A DNA stretch of 64,000 bases from Brevibacterium renqingii (GCF_017808105.1 NZ_JADBHF010000001.1:62001-126000); one strand, 5' to 3'. Positions 36,696 through 48,824 are shown, numbered from the stretch's first letter. Notes: generated from the sequence alone by a model not told the origin. A program made the numbers and translations.

Positions 36696-36768
36696 TGGAG
36701 GTAAGGGGACTCGAACCCCTAACCCTCTGCTTGCAAAGCAGATGCGCTACCAATTGCGCCATACCCCC
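36696..36768 (-). tRNA. tRNA-Ala(TGC)
   Basis: Minus-strand cloverleaf with acceptor GGGGGTA/TACCTCC, discriminator A, D-loop AATTGGTAGCGC, anticodon loop TTTGCAA (anticodon TGC) and T-arm GGGGTTCGAGTCCCC. 73 bases, no encoded CCA. The tRNA-Ile/tRNA-Ala pair downstream of gyrA is the conserved actinobacterial arrangement. Confidence 0.95.
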
Positions 36769-36784
36769 GTGCGGGTTCTCACCC

Positions 36785-36901
36785 TCACACCGAGTCGGTG
36801 TGCTTGGACCATTCGGCCTGAGCGACTTGGTTCTGCCGCCGCCACCGGAAGAACACTCCCAGTCCCACGACTGTGAGACCGCTGAGAATCCATTTCCTCA
36901 T
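36785..36901 (-). CDS. DLW-39-type micropeptide, 38 aa
   Basis: Short gene between the two tRNAs: starts MRKWILSGLTVVGLGVFF, then RWRRQNQVAQ, and ends AEWSKHTDSV. A near-perfect GAGGAGGAT ribosome binding site sits just before ATG 36901. The length, N-terminal membrane helix, following basic residues and the Trp plus TDSV ending match the DLW-39 family of 39-residue actinobacterial proteins that lie in this position beside tRNA-Ile/Ala. The name-giving Asp-Leu-Trp is Ala-Glu-Trp here. Function is unknown. Confidence 0.82.
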   Translation of the reverse strand: MRKWILSGLTVVGLGVFFRWRRQNQVAQAEWSKHTDSV

Positions 36902-36938
36902 GATCCTCCTCGAAAGGTCATCCTGTTGTGACAGGACG

Positions 36939-37012
36939 TGGGCCTACCTGGACTTGAACCAGGGACCTCTTCGTTATCAGCGAAGCGCTCTAACCGCCTG
37001 AGCTATAGGCCC
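36939..37012 (-). tRNA. tRNA-Ile(GAT)
   Basis: Minus-strand cloverleaf with acceptor GGGCCTA/TAGGCCC, discriminator A, D-arm AGCTCAGGCGGTTAGAGC, anticodon loop CTGATAA (anticodon GAT) and T-arm CTGGTTCAAGTCCAG. 74 bases. It precedes the micropeptide gene and tRNA-Ala on the same strand. Confidence 0.95.
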
Positions 37013-37124
37013 TTATCGGGGTGAACCCGATGTAAAACGATACCGAACCCGGACTGACAAATACAAATCGGATACCAGTGACTCGCCTCACATCTTCCTC
37101 CCCGGGGTGCGGGGAGGAAGGCGG

Positions 37125-37922
37125 TCAGTCGTCTGTCAAAGTCAGATTGAAGCCGCCGGCGATGAGGGAGCCGATGTTGTAGATGAACGCGGCCAGGGTC
37201 GACAGCGCGGTCATGAGCACGATGTTGATGACAGCGATGATGAAGCCTGCGGCCACGACACGGCCGAAGCCGAAGATCCCGACGATCCGCTCGGCCGATT
37301 CGGCGCCGGCGAGTTCGCTCATGGTCGCTTCGAGCCCGCTCATCACACCGGTCGCCTGGAGCACGATCCACAGCACGATGAAGGCGACGATCGTGGCGAT
37401 GCCGATGGCCACGGACATGAGGAACGACATCTTCATCACCGACCACGGATCGACCGCAGAGACGGTGAGACGAACGGTGCGCGGGCCTTTCTTCTTCTTG
37501 CCCTGACCGCTGTCGACCATGTTCTTCACACCCATCTTCACGCTGCCGGAGCTGGCGCGGACGGTGTTCGCGGCGTTCCCCATCACCGAGGTGGCCGTGC
37601 GGTTGCCACCCGACGACCCTGTCGCCTGCGACGAGGTGGAGCCTGCGCCGGCTCCGGAGCCGGAGTTCGGAGTCGACCCGGATTTCGGTCCCGAACCGGT
37701 GGTGGGAGCGTGATTGGGCTTCGGCGAAGCCTTCGGTGCGGGAGGAGCGACGACGGTGGCCTTCTGTTCGGCCTGACCCGAACCCTGCGCGGAGCCGGTC
37801 GACTCCGCGGGCTTCGACTCGCCGGACTTCGTCTCGTTCTTCGACGATCCTGCCGTCAGACGGGTGGAGCCGCTCGACGTGCGTATGATCTTCCCTGAGC
37901 CTGGCTTGTTGCTATCGCTCAC
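37125..37922 (-). CDS. DUF3566 transmembrane protein
   Basis: 265-residue membrane protein encoded directly after gyrA, as in mycobacteria (Rv0007 position). The first roughly 150 residues are low-complexity Ser/Gly/Pro/Ala/Lys. The C-terminal DUF3566 domain begins at [20 protein letters not shown] and has two membrane helices ([21 protein letters not shown] and [23 protein letters not shown]). GTG 37922 overlaps the gyrA stop as GTGA. Function is unknown; envelope or division roles are suspected from context in other actinobacteria. Confidence 0.88.
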   Translation of the reverse strand: MSDSNKPGSGKIIRTSSGSTRLTAGSSKNETKSGESKPAESTGSAQGSGQAEQKATVVAPPAPKASPKPNHAPTTGSGPKSGSTPNSGSGAGAGSTSSQATGSSGGNRTATSVMGNAANTVRASSGSVKMGVKNMVDSGQGKKKKGPRTVRLTVSAVDPWSVMKMSFLMSVAIGIATIVAFIVLWIVLQATGVMSGLEATMSELAGAESAERIVGIFGFGRVVAAGFIIAVINIVLMTALSTLAAFIYNIGSLIAGGFNLTLTDD

Positions 37923-40474
37923 TCTTCCACATCCTCGCTGCCGGTCTGAGGCTCGTCGACCTCACCTTCCGGGACTTCGGCATCGTCTTCGTCTTCGACC
38001 TCGGCCTCGGGACCGCGGGTCACTGCGATAATACGGTCTTTCTTGCCGGGTTTCGCGAACACCACACCCATGGTGTTGCGTCCCTTCGCCGGAACCTCGT
38101 CGATACTCGACCGGACGATCTTGCCCTTCTCCATGACGACGAGGACCTCTTCGCCGTCCTCGACGATGAGCCCACCCACCAAGTCTCCGCGCTGCTCGGT
38201 GATCTTCGCAACCCGGATGCCCAGGCCGCCGCGGCCCTGCAGCCGGTATTCGTCGACGGGAGTGCGCTTGGCGTAGCCCGCCTCGGTGACGACGAAGACA
38301 TAGGTGTCGGGCTGGACGACGTCCATCGTCAGCAGCTCGTCGTCGTCCTTGAACTTCATGCCGGTCACGCCTCCGGTGACGCGGCCGAGGGGACGGATCG
38401 AGTCGTCATCGGCGGCGAAGCGGATGGACATGCCCTTGCGCGAGATCATCAGCAGATGGTCCTCGGATCCGACGATCCGGGCCGAGACGAGCTCATCGGG
38501 CTGGCCCTTGTACTCACGCAGGTTGATGGCGATGACACCGCCGGTGCGGTTCGAGTCGTATTCGCTCAGCCGCGTCTTCTTCACCACACCCGAGCGGGTG
38601 GCGAGGATGAGGAACTCCGCTTCCTCGTAGTCGCGGATGGACAGCACCTTCGCGATCGATTCGCCGGGCTGGAGCGCCAGCAGATTCGCCACATGCTGGC
38701 CCTTGGCATCCCGTGAGCCCTCGGGCAGCTCATAGGCCTTGGCCCGGTACACCCGGCCGGTGTTCGTGAAGAACAGCAGCCAGTTGTGGGTCGACGTGAC
38801 GAAGAACTGCTCGACGACGTCGTCGCCGCGCAGCTGAGCGCCCTTGATGCCCTTGCCGCCGCGGTGCTGGGCCCGGTAGAGGTTCGTCTGGGTCCGCTTC
38901 GCATAGCCGCCGCGGGTGATGGTGACGACGACCTCCTCCTCGGGGATGAGGTCCTCCATCGACACGTCCCCGTCGAATCCTGCGAGGATCTTCGTCCGGC
39001 GGTCATCGCCGTAGCGCTCGACGATCTCGTCGAGCTCCTCGGAGACGATCTCGCGCTGGCGGGCGGGAGTGGCCAGGATGTGGTTGTACTCGGCGATGAG
39101 GGCCTCGATCTTCTCGGCCTCCTCCTGGATCTTCAGACGTTCCAGGGCGGCGAGTCGGCGCAGCTGGAGGTCGAGGATCGCGTTCGCCTGGATCTCGTCG
39201 ACCTCGAGCAGCTCCATCAGGCCGGTGCGGGCCTCGTCCGAGGACGGGGAACGGCGGATGAGGGCGATGACCTCGTCGAGGGCGTCGAGGGCCTTGAGGT
39301 AGCCGCGCAGGATGTGCGCCCGCTCCTCGGCCTTGCGCAGGCGGTACTGCGTGCGCCTGACGATGACCTCGATCTGGTGCTTGACCCACAGGCGCAGGAA
39401 GGAGTCGATGCTCAGCGTGCGCGGCACGCTGTCGACGAGCGCGAGCATGTTCGCGGAGAAGTTCTCCTGCAGAGAGGTGTGCTTGTACAGGTTGTTGAGC
39501 ACGACCTTGGCCACCGCATCGCGTTTGAGCACGATGACCAGACGCTGACCGGTGCGGCCCGAGGACTCGTCGCGCAGATCCGCGATGCCCGCGACCTTGC
39601 CGTCCTTGACATAGGAGGCGATCTTCGCGGCCAGGGTGTCAGGATTGACGAGATAGGGCAGCTGGGTGACGACGAGACAGGTCCGGCCCTGGATCTCCTC
39701 GACCTCGACGACGGCGCGCTGAGTGATCGACCCGCGTCCGGTGCGGTAGGCGTCCTCGATGCCTTTGCGACCGAGGATCGTCGCGCCCATCGGGAAGTCC
39801 GGGCCCTTGATGATACCCAGCAGCGCCTCGAGCGCCTCCTCCTTGCTCGCCTCGGGGTGGGACAGCAGCCACTGCGCACCGGCGGCGACCTCGCGGAGAT
39901 TGTGCGGGGGGATGTTCGTGGCCATGCCCACAGCGATGCCCGCCGAGCCGTTGACCAGCAGGTTCGGGAATCGCGAGGGCAGAACCACCGGTTCCTGGTT
40001 GCGCCCGTCGTAGTTGTCCTGGAAGTCGACGGTGCCCTCTTCGATGTCCCGGACCATCTCCATGGCCAGCGGTGCCATCTTGCACTCGGTATAACGAGGT
40101 GCGGCTGCGCCGTCATCGCCCGGGGAGCCGAAGTTGCCCTGGCCGGCGACCAGCGGATAGCGCATTGTCCACGGCTGCACGAGGCGGACCATGGCGTCGT
40201 AGATCGCCGTGTCACCATGCGGATGGTACTGGCCCATGACGTCGCCGACGACGCGCGAGCATTTCGAGAAGTTGCGGTCGGGGCGGTAGCCGCCGTCGAA
40301 CATCGCGTAGAGCACGCGACGGTGGACGGGCTTGAGCCCGTCGCGGATGTCCGGCAGGGCACGACCGACGATGACGCTCATCGCGTAATCGAGGTAGGAC
40401 CTCTGCATCTCGAGGTTGAGATCAACCTGTTCGATCCGGCTGATTTCTGTTCCGATATCGTTCTCGTCGGCCAA
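37919..40474 (-). CDS. gyrA: DNA gyrase subunit A
   Basis: Breakage-reunion subunit of gyrase. 851 aa. [20 protein letters not shown] at the N-terminus, the quinolone region [19 protein letters not shown], and the active-site Tyr in [10 protein letters not shown] near residue 127. The C-terminal beta-pinwheel includes the GyrA box-like QRGGKGI (in [14 protein letters not shown]). It ends in an acidic tail rich in Glu/Asp. At the position of E. coli Ser83 this protein has Thr and the Asp87 equivalent is kept, so there is no obvious quinolone-resistance substitution. Downstream of gyrB with a 106-base gap. Confidence 0.97.
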   Translation of the reverse strand: MADENDIGTEISRIEQVDLNLEMQRSYLDYAMSVIVGRALPDIRDGLKPVHRRVLYAMFDGGYRPDRNFSKCSRVVGDVMGQYHPHGDTAIYDAMVRLVQPWTMRYPLVAGQGNFGSPGDDGAAAPRYTECKMAPLAMEMVRDIEEGTVDFQDNYDGRNQEPVVLPSRFPNLLVNGSAGIAVGMATNIPPHNLREVAAGAQWLLSHPEASKEEALEALLGIIKGPDFPMGATILGRKGIEDAYRTGRGSITQRAVVEVEEIQGRTCLVVTQLPYLVNPDTLAAKIASYVKDGKVAGIADLRDESSGRTGQRLVIVLKRDAVAKVVLNNLYKHTSLQENFSANMLALVDSVPRTLSIDSFLRLWVKHQIEVIVRRTQYRLRKAEERAHILRGYLKALDALDEVIALIRRSPSSDEARTGLMELLEVDEIQANAILDLQLRRLAALERLKIQEEAEKIEALIAEYNHILATPARQREIVSEELDEIVERYGDDRRTKILAGFDGDVSMEDLIPEEEVVVTITRGGYAKRTQTNLYRAQHRGGKGIKGAQLRGDDVVEQFFVTSTHNWLLFFTNTGRVYRAKAYELPEGSRDAKGQHVANLLALQPGESIAKVLSIRDYEEAEFLILATRSGVVKKTRLSEYDSNRTGGVIAINLREYKGQPDELVSARIVGSEDHLLMISRKGMSIRFAADDDSIRPLGRVTGGVTGMKFKDDDELLTMDVVQPDTYVFVVTEAGYAKRTPVDEYRLQGRGGLGIRVAKITEQRGDLVGGLIVEDGEEVLVVMEKGKIVRSSIDEVPAKGRNTMGVVFAKPGKKDRIIAVTRGPEAEVEDEDDAEVPEGEVDEPQTGSEDVEE

Positions 40475-40580
40475 TGTGGGCTCTTCCCTTGTGTCTTAAC
40501 CGTGGCCGGCTGGGTCTCAGCCGGGTGCGGCGGCGATTGGTCAGTTCAAAGAGTGCGGGTTCGAGGCATCCGGTGTGCGA

Positions 40581-42617
<2,037 letters not shown>

Positions 42618-42813
42618 CTACCGCGCCAGAGGCTGAAATGCCCGTAAGCGGCCTGTGAAGGCGGATTTCCCGAATTTTCACGCCGCAGATGTACCCCCGG
42701 GCACGCACGACAGCGGCTGTGGCCGTTTGAGGCCCTCTGCGTTCGTCGCAGAAATCCGCCGAGGCGGCCCCGCGCTCACCCGAATCCGTCCCCGCTCATC
42801 CGTATGCGGCCCC

Positions 42814-43326
42814 TCATCCGAAGGTGTCCCTCGGACCGCGGCCGGCCACCGATCGGCGGCCCCTCTTGAAGCTGCGTCCCTGCGGGCCTCTGATCTCGAT
42901 CTCCGTGATCGTGCGCGAGCCCAGCCCTTCCTCGAGCCTGCGCAGGATCGTCGGCTTGAGCACGCGCAGCTGGGTCGCCCAGGTCGTCGAGTCCGCAGCG
43001 ATGACGAGCAGCGGGGGCGAGAAGTCGATCGGGGTGGCGTGCTGGGCGACCTGGGGACCGACTAGATCGGGCCATCGCCCGAGCACCTTGCCGATGTCGA
43101 GTGAGGACGACCAGCCGCGGTCGGAGATGAGCGAACCGAGCACCGAGGAGACCGACTTCGGATCCCGGCCGTCCCGGCCGGAGCCGGAGTAGACGACTTC
43201 ACCGCGCAGACGGGACCGCCGCCTGCTGCGGACGAACTTCGCTTCCGTGACCTCCATGCGGCGGACCCGATCGAGTGCTTCGAGGGCGGCGACCGGAGTG
43301 GAGAAGTCTCTGGCGATGCCGCTCAT
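42814..43326 (-). CDS. dciA: DciA-like DUF721 protein
   Basis: 170-residue protein of the DUF721/DciA family, encoded between recF and gyrB as in mycobacteria (Rv0004). The core at about 70-150 contains LDIGKVLGRWPDLVGPQVAQHATPI and LLVIAADSTTWATQLRVLKPTILRRLEE. DciA is the ancestral loader or operator of the replicative helicase DnaB in bacteria without DnaC/DnaI. The N- and C-termini are basic and probably disordered. The ATG overlaps the recF stop as ATGA. Confidence 0.9.
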   Translation of the reverse strand: MSGIARDFSTPVAALEALDRVRRMEVTEAKFVRSRRRSRLRGEVVYSGSGRDGRDPKSVSSVLGSLISDRGWSSSLDIGKVLGRWPDLVGPQVAQHATPIDFSPPLLVIAADSTTWATQLRVLKPTILRRLEEGLGSRTITEIEIRGPQGRSFKRGRRSVAGRGPRDTFG

Positions 43327-44459
43327 GATCCGGGCCCGCCCAGGAGCGTGGCCTCGTCGATCCGCGTCCCTTCGAGACCCTCGGGCAGGTCCGAGTCGAC
43401 CGCGGCGGTGATGAAGACCTGCTCCGCGGCGGTGATCCGGGACGCCAACCGGCTGCGCCTGCCCGTGTCGAGCTCGGCGAAGACGTCATCGAGGACGAGG
43501 ACGGGCTGTTCCGCGGCCGACCCTGCATCGGCCGACAGCAGATCCCAGCCGGCCAGCTGCATCGCCAGGGCCAGCGACCAGGTCTCCCCGTGGGAGGCAT
43601 ATCCCTTGGCCGGATGGCTTCCGATGGTGAGCGAGAGATCGTCGCGGCCCGGACCGTGCAGAGTCAGTCCGCGTTCGATCTCCGCAGTCCGGCGCCGGTC
43701 GAGGGCTGCGAGCAGCAGCTCCCGGCACTCGGCGGCGGATTCGGCCTGCGCATAGTCGATGCGCGAATCGTATGCGATGTGCGCTCCCTGCCGTTCGAGC
43801 CGGGCATCGGCGGCGATGAAGGCGAAGTTCTCCTGCAGCGGCCCGGCGATATCGGCGAGGATCCGCTGCCGGCCGAAGACGAGTTCGGCCGCGGCGTCCG
43901 CATAGGCCATGTTCCAGATGTCGAGGGTCGCCTCGAGGCCGGTATCGCGCTCCTCGCGCAGACGCTTGAGCAGGGCGTTGCGCTGCTTGAGTGCGCGTTC
44001 GAAGTCCGTGATCACCGAGGAGTAGCGCGGATTGCGGGCCACGACGAGGGTGTCGATCCATGATCGGCGCTCGGCCGGTTCACCTCGGACGAGGCTGAGA
44101 TCCTCGGGCGCGAAGATGACGCAGGAGACGAGACCGAGAATGTCCTTGAGCTTGACCGCGTTCCGATTGACCCGAGCCCGGTTGGCCCCTTTGGCCTGGA
44201 TGGTCACCTCGACCGTCGCATGCCGCTGATCCCGATTGACCAGGGCGGATACGGTCGCCGTCGAAGCGCCCTCGTGCACGAGCGGGGCGTCGAAGGCCAC
44301 TCTGTGGGAACGCTGGTGGGCGAGATATCCGATCGCCTCGACGATATTGGTCTTTCCCGTCCCGTTGTCGGCCACGAATGTGGTGACCCCGGGAGCGAAC
44401 TCGAGATCGAGCTCCGGATAGGACCGAAAGTCACGCAGGGAGAGTCGGGATATCCACAT
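43323..44459 (-). CDS. recF: DNA replication and repair protein RecF
   Basis: SMC-like ATPase that loads RecA at gaps with RecOR. 378 aa. LSLRDFRSYPELDLEFAPG and the Walker A FVADNGTGKTNIVEAIGYL at the N-terminus, FAPEDLSLVRGEPAERRSWID in the middle, GRDDLSLTIGSHPAKGYASHGE, and the Walker B VLVLDDVFAELD near residue 325. Its ATG directly follows the dnaN stop with no spacer, so dnaN-recF-dciA is one coupled operon. Confidence 0.95.
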   Translation of the reverse strand: MWISRLSLRDFRSYPELDLEFAPGVTTFVADNGTGKTNIVEAIGYLAHQRSHRVAFDAPLVHEGASTATVSALVNRDQRHATVEVTIQAKGANRARVNRNAVKLKDILGLVSCVIFAPEDLSLVRGEPAERRSWIDTLVVARNPRYSSVITDFERALKQRNALLKRLREERDTGLEATLDIWNMAYADAAAELVFGRQRILADIAGPLQENFAFIAADARLERQGAHIAYDSRIDYAQAESAAECRELLLAALDRRRTAEIERGLTLHGPGRDDLSLTIGSHPAKGYASHGETWSLALAMQLAGWDLLSADAGSAAEQPVLVLDDVFAELDTGRRSRLASRITAAEQVFITAAVDSDLPEGLEGTRIDEATLLGGPGS

Positions 44460-45599
44460 TCAGATGCGCGTGGGCATGAGCAGGTAGCGATACGACTCGT
44501 CGGCGGGGGCGTCGAGTTCCTTCTGCCCGGCGATGATGACCGGCTTCATCGGCTGCGTGAAGGAGAAGTTCACATAGGGGCTCTCGACTGCGGCGAGCCC
44601 CTCGGCGATGTAGTGAGGGTTGAATCCCACGGTGATCTCCTCGCCCTGGAGGGTCGCCTCGACGGCCTCGGAGGCCTGCGCATCGTCACCGGTCCCGGCG
44701 TGCAGGGTGAGCAGGCCGTCGGTGACCTCGAAGCGCAGCGGGGTGTTGCGTTCGGCCACGAGCGAGACGCGGCGCACGGCTTCGCGCAGCACTGCGGTCT
44801 CGACGATCGCGTGGATCGGCACCGAGTCGGGGAACAGCGAACGGACCTTCGGGTATTCGCCCTCGACGAGCAGGGAGGTCGTCACCCGGCCGGCCGAGGT
44901 GAACGAGATGAGGTCCTTGCCCGCATCGGTGCTCAGGCCGATGGTGACGTCGCCGCCGAGTGACTTCGAGACGTCGGACAGTGTGCGTCCGCGCAGCAGC
45001 GCCACGGCGGAGACGTCCGGGCGACCCGGATTCCATGTGAATTCGCGAACGGCGAGACGGTAGCGGTCGGTGGCGAGCAGGGTGACCTTCTCACCCTCGA
45101 TCTCGACGCGGACACTGGTCAGGATCGGCAGCGTATCGTCCTTCGAGGTCGCGATCGTGACCTGGGAGACGGCGTTCTGGAACTCACCGGCGGAAACGGT
45201 GCCGGAGTCCTCCGGCACCTGCGGCAGCGCCGGGTATTCGGCCACCGGCATGGTCATGAGCGAGAACCGGGAGGATCCGCAGGTGACGTCGACCTTCGAG
45301 TCGATCTGCTCGAGAGTGACGTCCTGGTTGGGCAGAGCCTTGGAGATGTCGGCGAGCAGCCGGCCGGAGACGAGGACGGTGCCGGCGGAGGCGACATCAG
45401 CGGCGATCTCCACGCGGGAGGAGACCTCGTAGTCGAAGACGGCCAGACGCACGGTGCCGCTGGATTCGGCGGTGATGAGGATGCCGGTGAGGACCGGAGC
45501 GGAAGGGCGGTTGGGCAGAGTCTTGGTTGCCCAGGTCACCGCGTCGGCGAGAACGTCGCGATTGACTTTGAACTTCAAGGGGGATGCTTCCGCGTTCAC
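44460..45599 (-). CDS. dnaN: DNA polymerase III beta clamp
   Basis: Ring-shaped processivity clamp. 379 aa with three clamp domains. FKVNRDVLADAVTWATKTLPNRPSAPVLTG opens domain I; VPEDSGTVSAGEFQNAVSQV starts domain II; VETAVLREAVRRVSLVAERNTPLRFEV lies in domain III. The C-terminus DESYRYLLMPTRI is typical. GTG start with AAGGAG about seven bases upstream. The 548-base gap to dnaA belongs to the origin region. Confidence 0.96.
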   Translation of the reverse strand: MNAEASPLKFKVNRDVLADAVTWATKTLPNRPSAPVLTGILITAESSGTVRLAVFDYEVSSRVEIAADVASAGTVLVSGRLLADISKALPNQDVTLEQIDSKVDVTCGSSRFSLMTMPVAEYPALPQVPEDSGTVSAGEFQNAVSQVTIATSKDDTLPILTSVRVEIEGEKVTLLATDRYRLAVREFTWNPGRPDVSAVALLRGRTLSDVSKSLGGDVTIGLSTDAGKDLISFTSAGRVTTSLLVEGEYPKVRSLFPDSVPIHAIVETAVLREAVRRVSLVAERNTPLRFEVTDGLLTLHAGTGDDAQASEAVEATLQGEEITVGFNPHYIAEGLAAVESPYVNFSFTQPMKPVIIAGQKELDAPADESYRYLLMPTRI

Positions 45600-46147
45600 T
45601 TTACTCCTTCGGGGTGGCCTCCCGACCTACTCAAGGCATCTGGCACAAGACTCCGGGTTTGCGAGGCACTGGCTCGATACTGCTCGGAAAACTTTACACA
45701 GCCTATCGGATTTCTGCCCACCTCAGCAGTGCGCAGCGAAAAGCGGGTGACGACGGGCAGATCTCGGATTCGAGAATCGCCCGAGATGCTGTGTTCGAAT
45801 ACTCTCCGTCTCGTCAACACCTCAGCTGACCGAGTCCCGTGCGCCCTCCGCACCGAGCGAAGCAGTCGATGGCGGTCGCCCTCTTGAGAGTTGAATTCAC
45901 TTGGCAGAAGTATCAGCACCTGTGGATATTGTGGACAAGTGCTGTCTACCCCTGAGTAATCAAGGGATGAAGCGGCTCACGTGCATGTGGATGCGCTGTG
46001 CACCGCGACGGGGGCCGCGGTGGGCGCTTGGGTAAACACAAGCATGTAGTTCACATCCTTCCACCCGATAAGCAGCTCTGTCCACCGCTTCGTCCCCAGC
46101 TGTGAGCGACTGTCCCCAGGGTTATCCACAGATGTGCATGACGTGTT
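45600..46147. other. dnaA-dnaN intergenic region, oriC part 1
   Basis: 548 bases without a convincing gene. DnaA boxes: TGTGGATAT at 45921-45929 and TGTGGACAA at 45930-45938 (adjacent, one mismatch each) and a perfect TTATCCACA at 46122-46130, plus several weaker TGTCCCCA/CATGTGGAT-like half matches. The dnaN promoter must lie here too. In many actinobacteria this gap is the functional origin. Confidence 0.75.
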
Positions 46148-47878
46148 CTATAGGCGGTGCTGTTGTTTAATGCGGTTTGTGAGTTCGGTGACCTGTGTGT
46201 AGACGGCCCGTCGTTCGGCCATCTGAGTTCGAATCTTCTTATTCGCATGCATCACGGTCGTGTGATCGCGTCCGCCGAAGGCCTGACCGATCTTCGGCAG
46301 GGACAGATCAGTGAGTTCGCGGCACAGATACATCGCGATCTGCCGGGCCGTGGTCAGGGTGCGGGATCGGGAGGTTCCGCACAGGTCGTCGAGGGTGAGA
46401 CTGAAGTAGGCGGCGGTCTGTCCCATGATGTCGGCGGCGGTCACGGCAGGGGTGTCGTCCTGCGTGATGAAGTCCTTGAGCACGGTCTCGGCCAGGGAGG
46501 CGTCGATCTGCTGATCATTGAGGTTCGCGAAGGCGGTGACGCGGATGAGGGCGCCTTCGAGCTCCCGGATGTTCGAGGACACACGGGAGGCGATGTACTC
46601 GAGCACATCGTCGGGGACGTCGAGGTGTTCGGCCGCGGCCTTGCGACGCAGGATCGCGAAACGGGTCTCCATGTCCGGCGGCTGCACGTCCGTGAGCAGA
46701 CCCCACTCGAAGCGCGAACGCAGCCGCTCCTCGAAGCCCTTGAGCATCTTGGGCGGCTGGTCGGAGGTGATGACGACCTGTTTGGCTTCGTTGTGCAGGG
46801 CGTTGAAGGTGTGGAAGAACTCCTCGACGGTCGCGTCCTTGCCCTGGAGGAACTGGATGTCGTCGATCATGAGGATGTCGACCTCGCGGTAGCGGCGCTG
46901 GAAGGCCGGCCGGAGCGCGTTGGAAGTCTTTGAGGAGCCGATCGTATTGATGAAGTCGTTGACGAACTCTTCGCTCGAGACGTATTTGACTCGGATCTCT
47001 GGGAACAGCTGCGTGGCGTAGTAGCCGATCGCATGCAGCAGGTGGGTCTTGCCCAGCCCCGAATCACCGTAGATGAACAGAGGATTGTAGGCCTTGGCCG
47101 GGGCCTCGGCGACCGCGAACGCGGCGGCATGGGCGAAGCGGTTCGAGGCGCCGATGACGAAGGTGTCGAAGGTGTACTTCGGGTTGAGCTGAGCTACGCC
47201 CGGGGCATCGACCGGCGGGACCATGGGGGCGGCGGTCGCCTCGGCGATCTTGAGTTCGCGTTCGGTCATCCGCGAGGTGGCCGGAGCACTCGGCGACGGG
47301 GCGGCAGCCGGTGACGGAGCGTACGCCTGCGCCGGTTGCGTCGGCGCGGAGCCGGGGACGGGATGACCGGAATGATCGGTCGGGGCCGAGTCAGTCAGCG
47401 GCGCCGCCTCGGTGCGGGGCGGTTCCGTGCGCGGCTGGGGTGCGCTCGGTTGGTCTGCGCCCGGCTGCTGGGGCATCGGGGGCTGCGAATGCAGCTGATG
47501 TGCTGCCGTCGGCGCTCCCGTCGTCGAGGTGGAGGTGACGGGATCGATGGGCACCTGCGGTCCCGGGGTCGATTCCCCGATGAGGTCCTCGAAGCGGATG
47601 GGCACGTCGAGTTCGGGATCGACGACGAAGCCGAAGGTCACGTCGAAACCGAGCACCTTTGAGAACTCCCTGGTCAGCGGTCCGAGCAGTCGCGTCTCGA
47701 TGGTGCGGCGAGTATGCTCGTCCCGCACAGCCAGGAGGACGAGGGCATTGTCCACGAGCGCCTTGGGCACGGCCAGGGAGAGGAATCCCTTCTGATGGGC
47801 CGTGAGTTCCGGGTCCTGATCCAGGGTTGAGACCACCGTGCGCCAGCGGCTGATGAGCTCATTCTTGGAGTTCGACAC
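46148..47878 (-). CDS. dnaA: chromosomal replication initiator DnaA
   Basis: AAA+ initiator that binds DnaA boxes and melts oriC. Domain I begins [18 protein letters not shown]. Domain II is a long Pro/Ala/Thr/Gln-rich linker (about 120-240). Domain III starts [20 protein letters not shown] with Walker [17 protein letters not shown] and Walker [17 protein letters not shown]. Domain IV contains the DnaA signature [19 protein letters not shown] and [17 protein letters not shown] chose the GTG at 47878 because GAGGAG sits eight bases before it; the GTG two codons earlier (47884) is only two bases from that site. Minus strand, facing dnaN. Confidence 0.96.
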   Translation of the reverse strand: MSNSKNELISRWRTVVSTLDQDPELTAHQKGFLSLAVPKALVDNALVLLAVRDEHTRRTIETRLLGPLTREFSKVLGFDVTFGFVVDPELDVPIRFEDLIGESTPGPQVPIDPVTSTSTTGAPTAAHQLHSQPPMPQQPGADQPSAPQPRTEPPRTEAAPLTDSAPTDHSGHPVPGSAPTQPAQAYAPSPAAAPSPSAPATSRMTERELKIAEATAAPMVPPVDAPGVAQLNPKYTFDTFVIGASNRFAHAAAFAVAEAPAKAYNPLFIYGDSGLGKTHLLHAIGYYATQLFPEIRVKYVSSEEFVNDFINTIGSSKTSNALRPAFQRRYREVDILMIDDIQFLQGKDATVEEFFHTFNALHNEAKQVVITSDQPPKMLKGFEERLRSRFEWGLLTDVQPPDMETRFAILRRKAAAEHLDVPDDVLEYIASRVSSNIRELEGALIRVTAFANLNDQQIDASLAETVLKDFITQDDTPAVTAADIMGQTAAYFSLTLDDLCGTSRSRTLTTARQIAMYLCRELTDLSLPKIGQAFGGRDHTTVMHANKKIRTQMAERRAVYTQVTELTNRIKQQHRL

Positions 47879-47884
47879 CGTCAC

Positions 47885-48140
47885 TTCTCCTCAACTTCCA
47901 TAAAATTCGTTCTCGGTGCGATCCACACCTGTGCATGACTTCCACATAGTTTTCCACAGTTTGTGGACTCATGCCGACTCGGCCCTGCAATTCTCCACAC
48001 TCGTGGATAAGCTTGTGGAAAACTACATGGGTGTGACTTGTGGACGAGCCTGGGTATCGCGGCGGTGAGGAACGGCGGATTTCGTGCGGTGGACCGAGGT
48101 GGACTTCGGGAGGAAGTGACGCGGAACATGGCGACCGCGT
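47885..48140. other. dnaA-rpmH intergenic region, oriC part 2
   Basis: DnaA-box cluster upstream of dnaA: TTTTCCACA 47950-47958, TTCTCCACA 47991-47999, CGTGGATAA 48002-48010 and TGTGGAAAA 48014-48022 (one mismatch each), TGTGGACGA 48039-48047 and CGATCCACA 47919-47927 (two mismatches). These probably serve both as origin boxes and for autoregulation of dnaA. The area up to 48140 holds no gene. Confidence 0.75.
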
Positions 48141-48170
48141 TTGACCGCCAGGATTCGCGCTCGCTATGAT
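48141..48170 (+). promoter_or_regulatory. rpmH promoter
   Basis: TTGACC at 48141-48146 and TATGAT at 48165-48170 with an 18-base spacer: close to sigma-70-type consensus and the best promoter match in the window. The predicted start near 48177 gives a leader of about 140 bases before rpmH. Confidence 0.75.
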
Positions 48171-48240
48171 TGAGTGTCCTGTGTACCGGGCTTCATCCGA
48201 TTATCCTGATCATCTTTTGGCTCTCATGCACAGGAGTGCT

Positions 48241-48270
48241 CGGCGGTCGAGACTCTCACCGCCGTTTTTT
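48241..48270 (+). terminator. intrinsic terminator inside the rpmH leader (possible attenuator)
   Basis: Arms cggcggt 48241-48247 and accgccg 48258-48264 followed at once by six T residues on the plus strand, a textbook Rho-independent terminator. It lies between the rpmH promoter and the rpmH start, so read-through must be controlled or partial. TCTCAC 48254-48259 can instead pair with GTGAGA 48271-48276, an alternative fold incompatible with the terminator stem. Confidence 0.65.
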
Positions 48271-48318
48271 GTGAGAACGCACCGGCGTTCACCCGCAACC
48301 TAGAAATCGGAGACTGAA

Positions 48319-48456
48319 GTGAGCAAGCGTACATTCCAGCCCAACAATCGCAAGCGCGCCAAGAAGCACGGCTTCCGTCTGCGTATGCGCACCCGTGCGG
48401 GCCGCTCGATCCTGGCCGCACGTCGTCGCAAGGGACGTTCCGAAGTTTCGGCCTGA
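48319..48456 (+). CDS. rpmH: 50S ribosomal protein L34
   Basis: 45-residue, very basic ribosomal protein: [20 protein letters not shown] followed by [18 protein letters not shown]. Complete and of normal length; GTG start with GGAG at 48309-48312. First gene of the rpmH-rnpA-yidD-yidC-khpB-rsmG block and transcribed divergently from dnaA, the classical origin arrangement. Transcription appears to pass through the hairpin at 48241-48270. Confidence 0.97.
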   Translation: MSKRTFQPNNRKRAKKHGFRLRMRTRAGRSILAARRRKGRSEVSA

Positions 48457-48458
48457 GT

Positions 48459-48824
48459 GTGCTCAGCGCGGCACACCGGATCCGCAGCGGCGAAGACTTC
48501 CGACGAGTCTTCAGAGCCGGAGTCCGGGTGCGCTCAGAGCATCTCATGGCACACAGCCTGAGAGACACCGATGATGCCCACGCCACTCGCGTGGGTTTCA
48601 TCGTATCCAAGGCCGTCGGCAATGCCGTAGTGCGCAATCGCACCAAGCGGCGTCTGCGTGAGATCATGCGCGTCCGTCTGGATGAGCTGAGCGCGGGTGA
48701 GCTCTTCGTCGTCCGCGCCCTGCCGCATGCGGCCGAAGCGGATTTCTCGTCCCTCGAGGCCGAGGTCGACGAACTGCTCGTCAAGGCCAGGAGGAAGTTG
48801 GACCGTCGTGGACGCCGAGCATGA
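48459..48824 (+). CDS. rnpA: ribonuclease P protein component
   Basis: Protein subunit of RNase P, which matures the 5' ends of tRNAs. 121 aa with HRIRSGEDFRRVFRAGVR, RVGFIVSKAVGNAVVRNRTKRRLREIM (the conserved RNR/KRR RNA-binding helix) and LFVVRALPHAAEADFSSLEAEVDELL. GTG start two bases after the rpmH stop; no separate binding site is needed if re-initiation occurs. It overlaps yidD by 17 bases. Confidence 0.95.
   Translation: MLSAAHRIRSGEDFRRVFRAGVRVRSEHLMAHSLRDTDDAHATRVGFIVSKAVGNAVVRNRTKRRLREIMRVRLDELSAGELFVVRALPHAAEADFSSLEAEVDELLVKARRKLDRRGRRA

Noticed and set aside
40200..40245. Quinolone-resistance substitution in gyrA
   Set aside because: The region reads [12 protein letters not shown]; Thr at the Ser83 position is a natural variant and the Asp87 equivalent is intact.
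45596..45919. 107-codon minus-strand frame in the dnaA-dnaN gap
   Set aside because: It overlaps the dnaN start and the origin region, with no motif or ribosome site.
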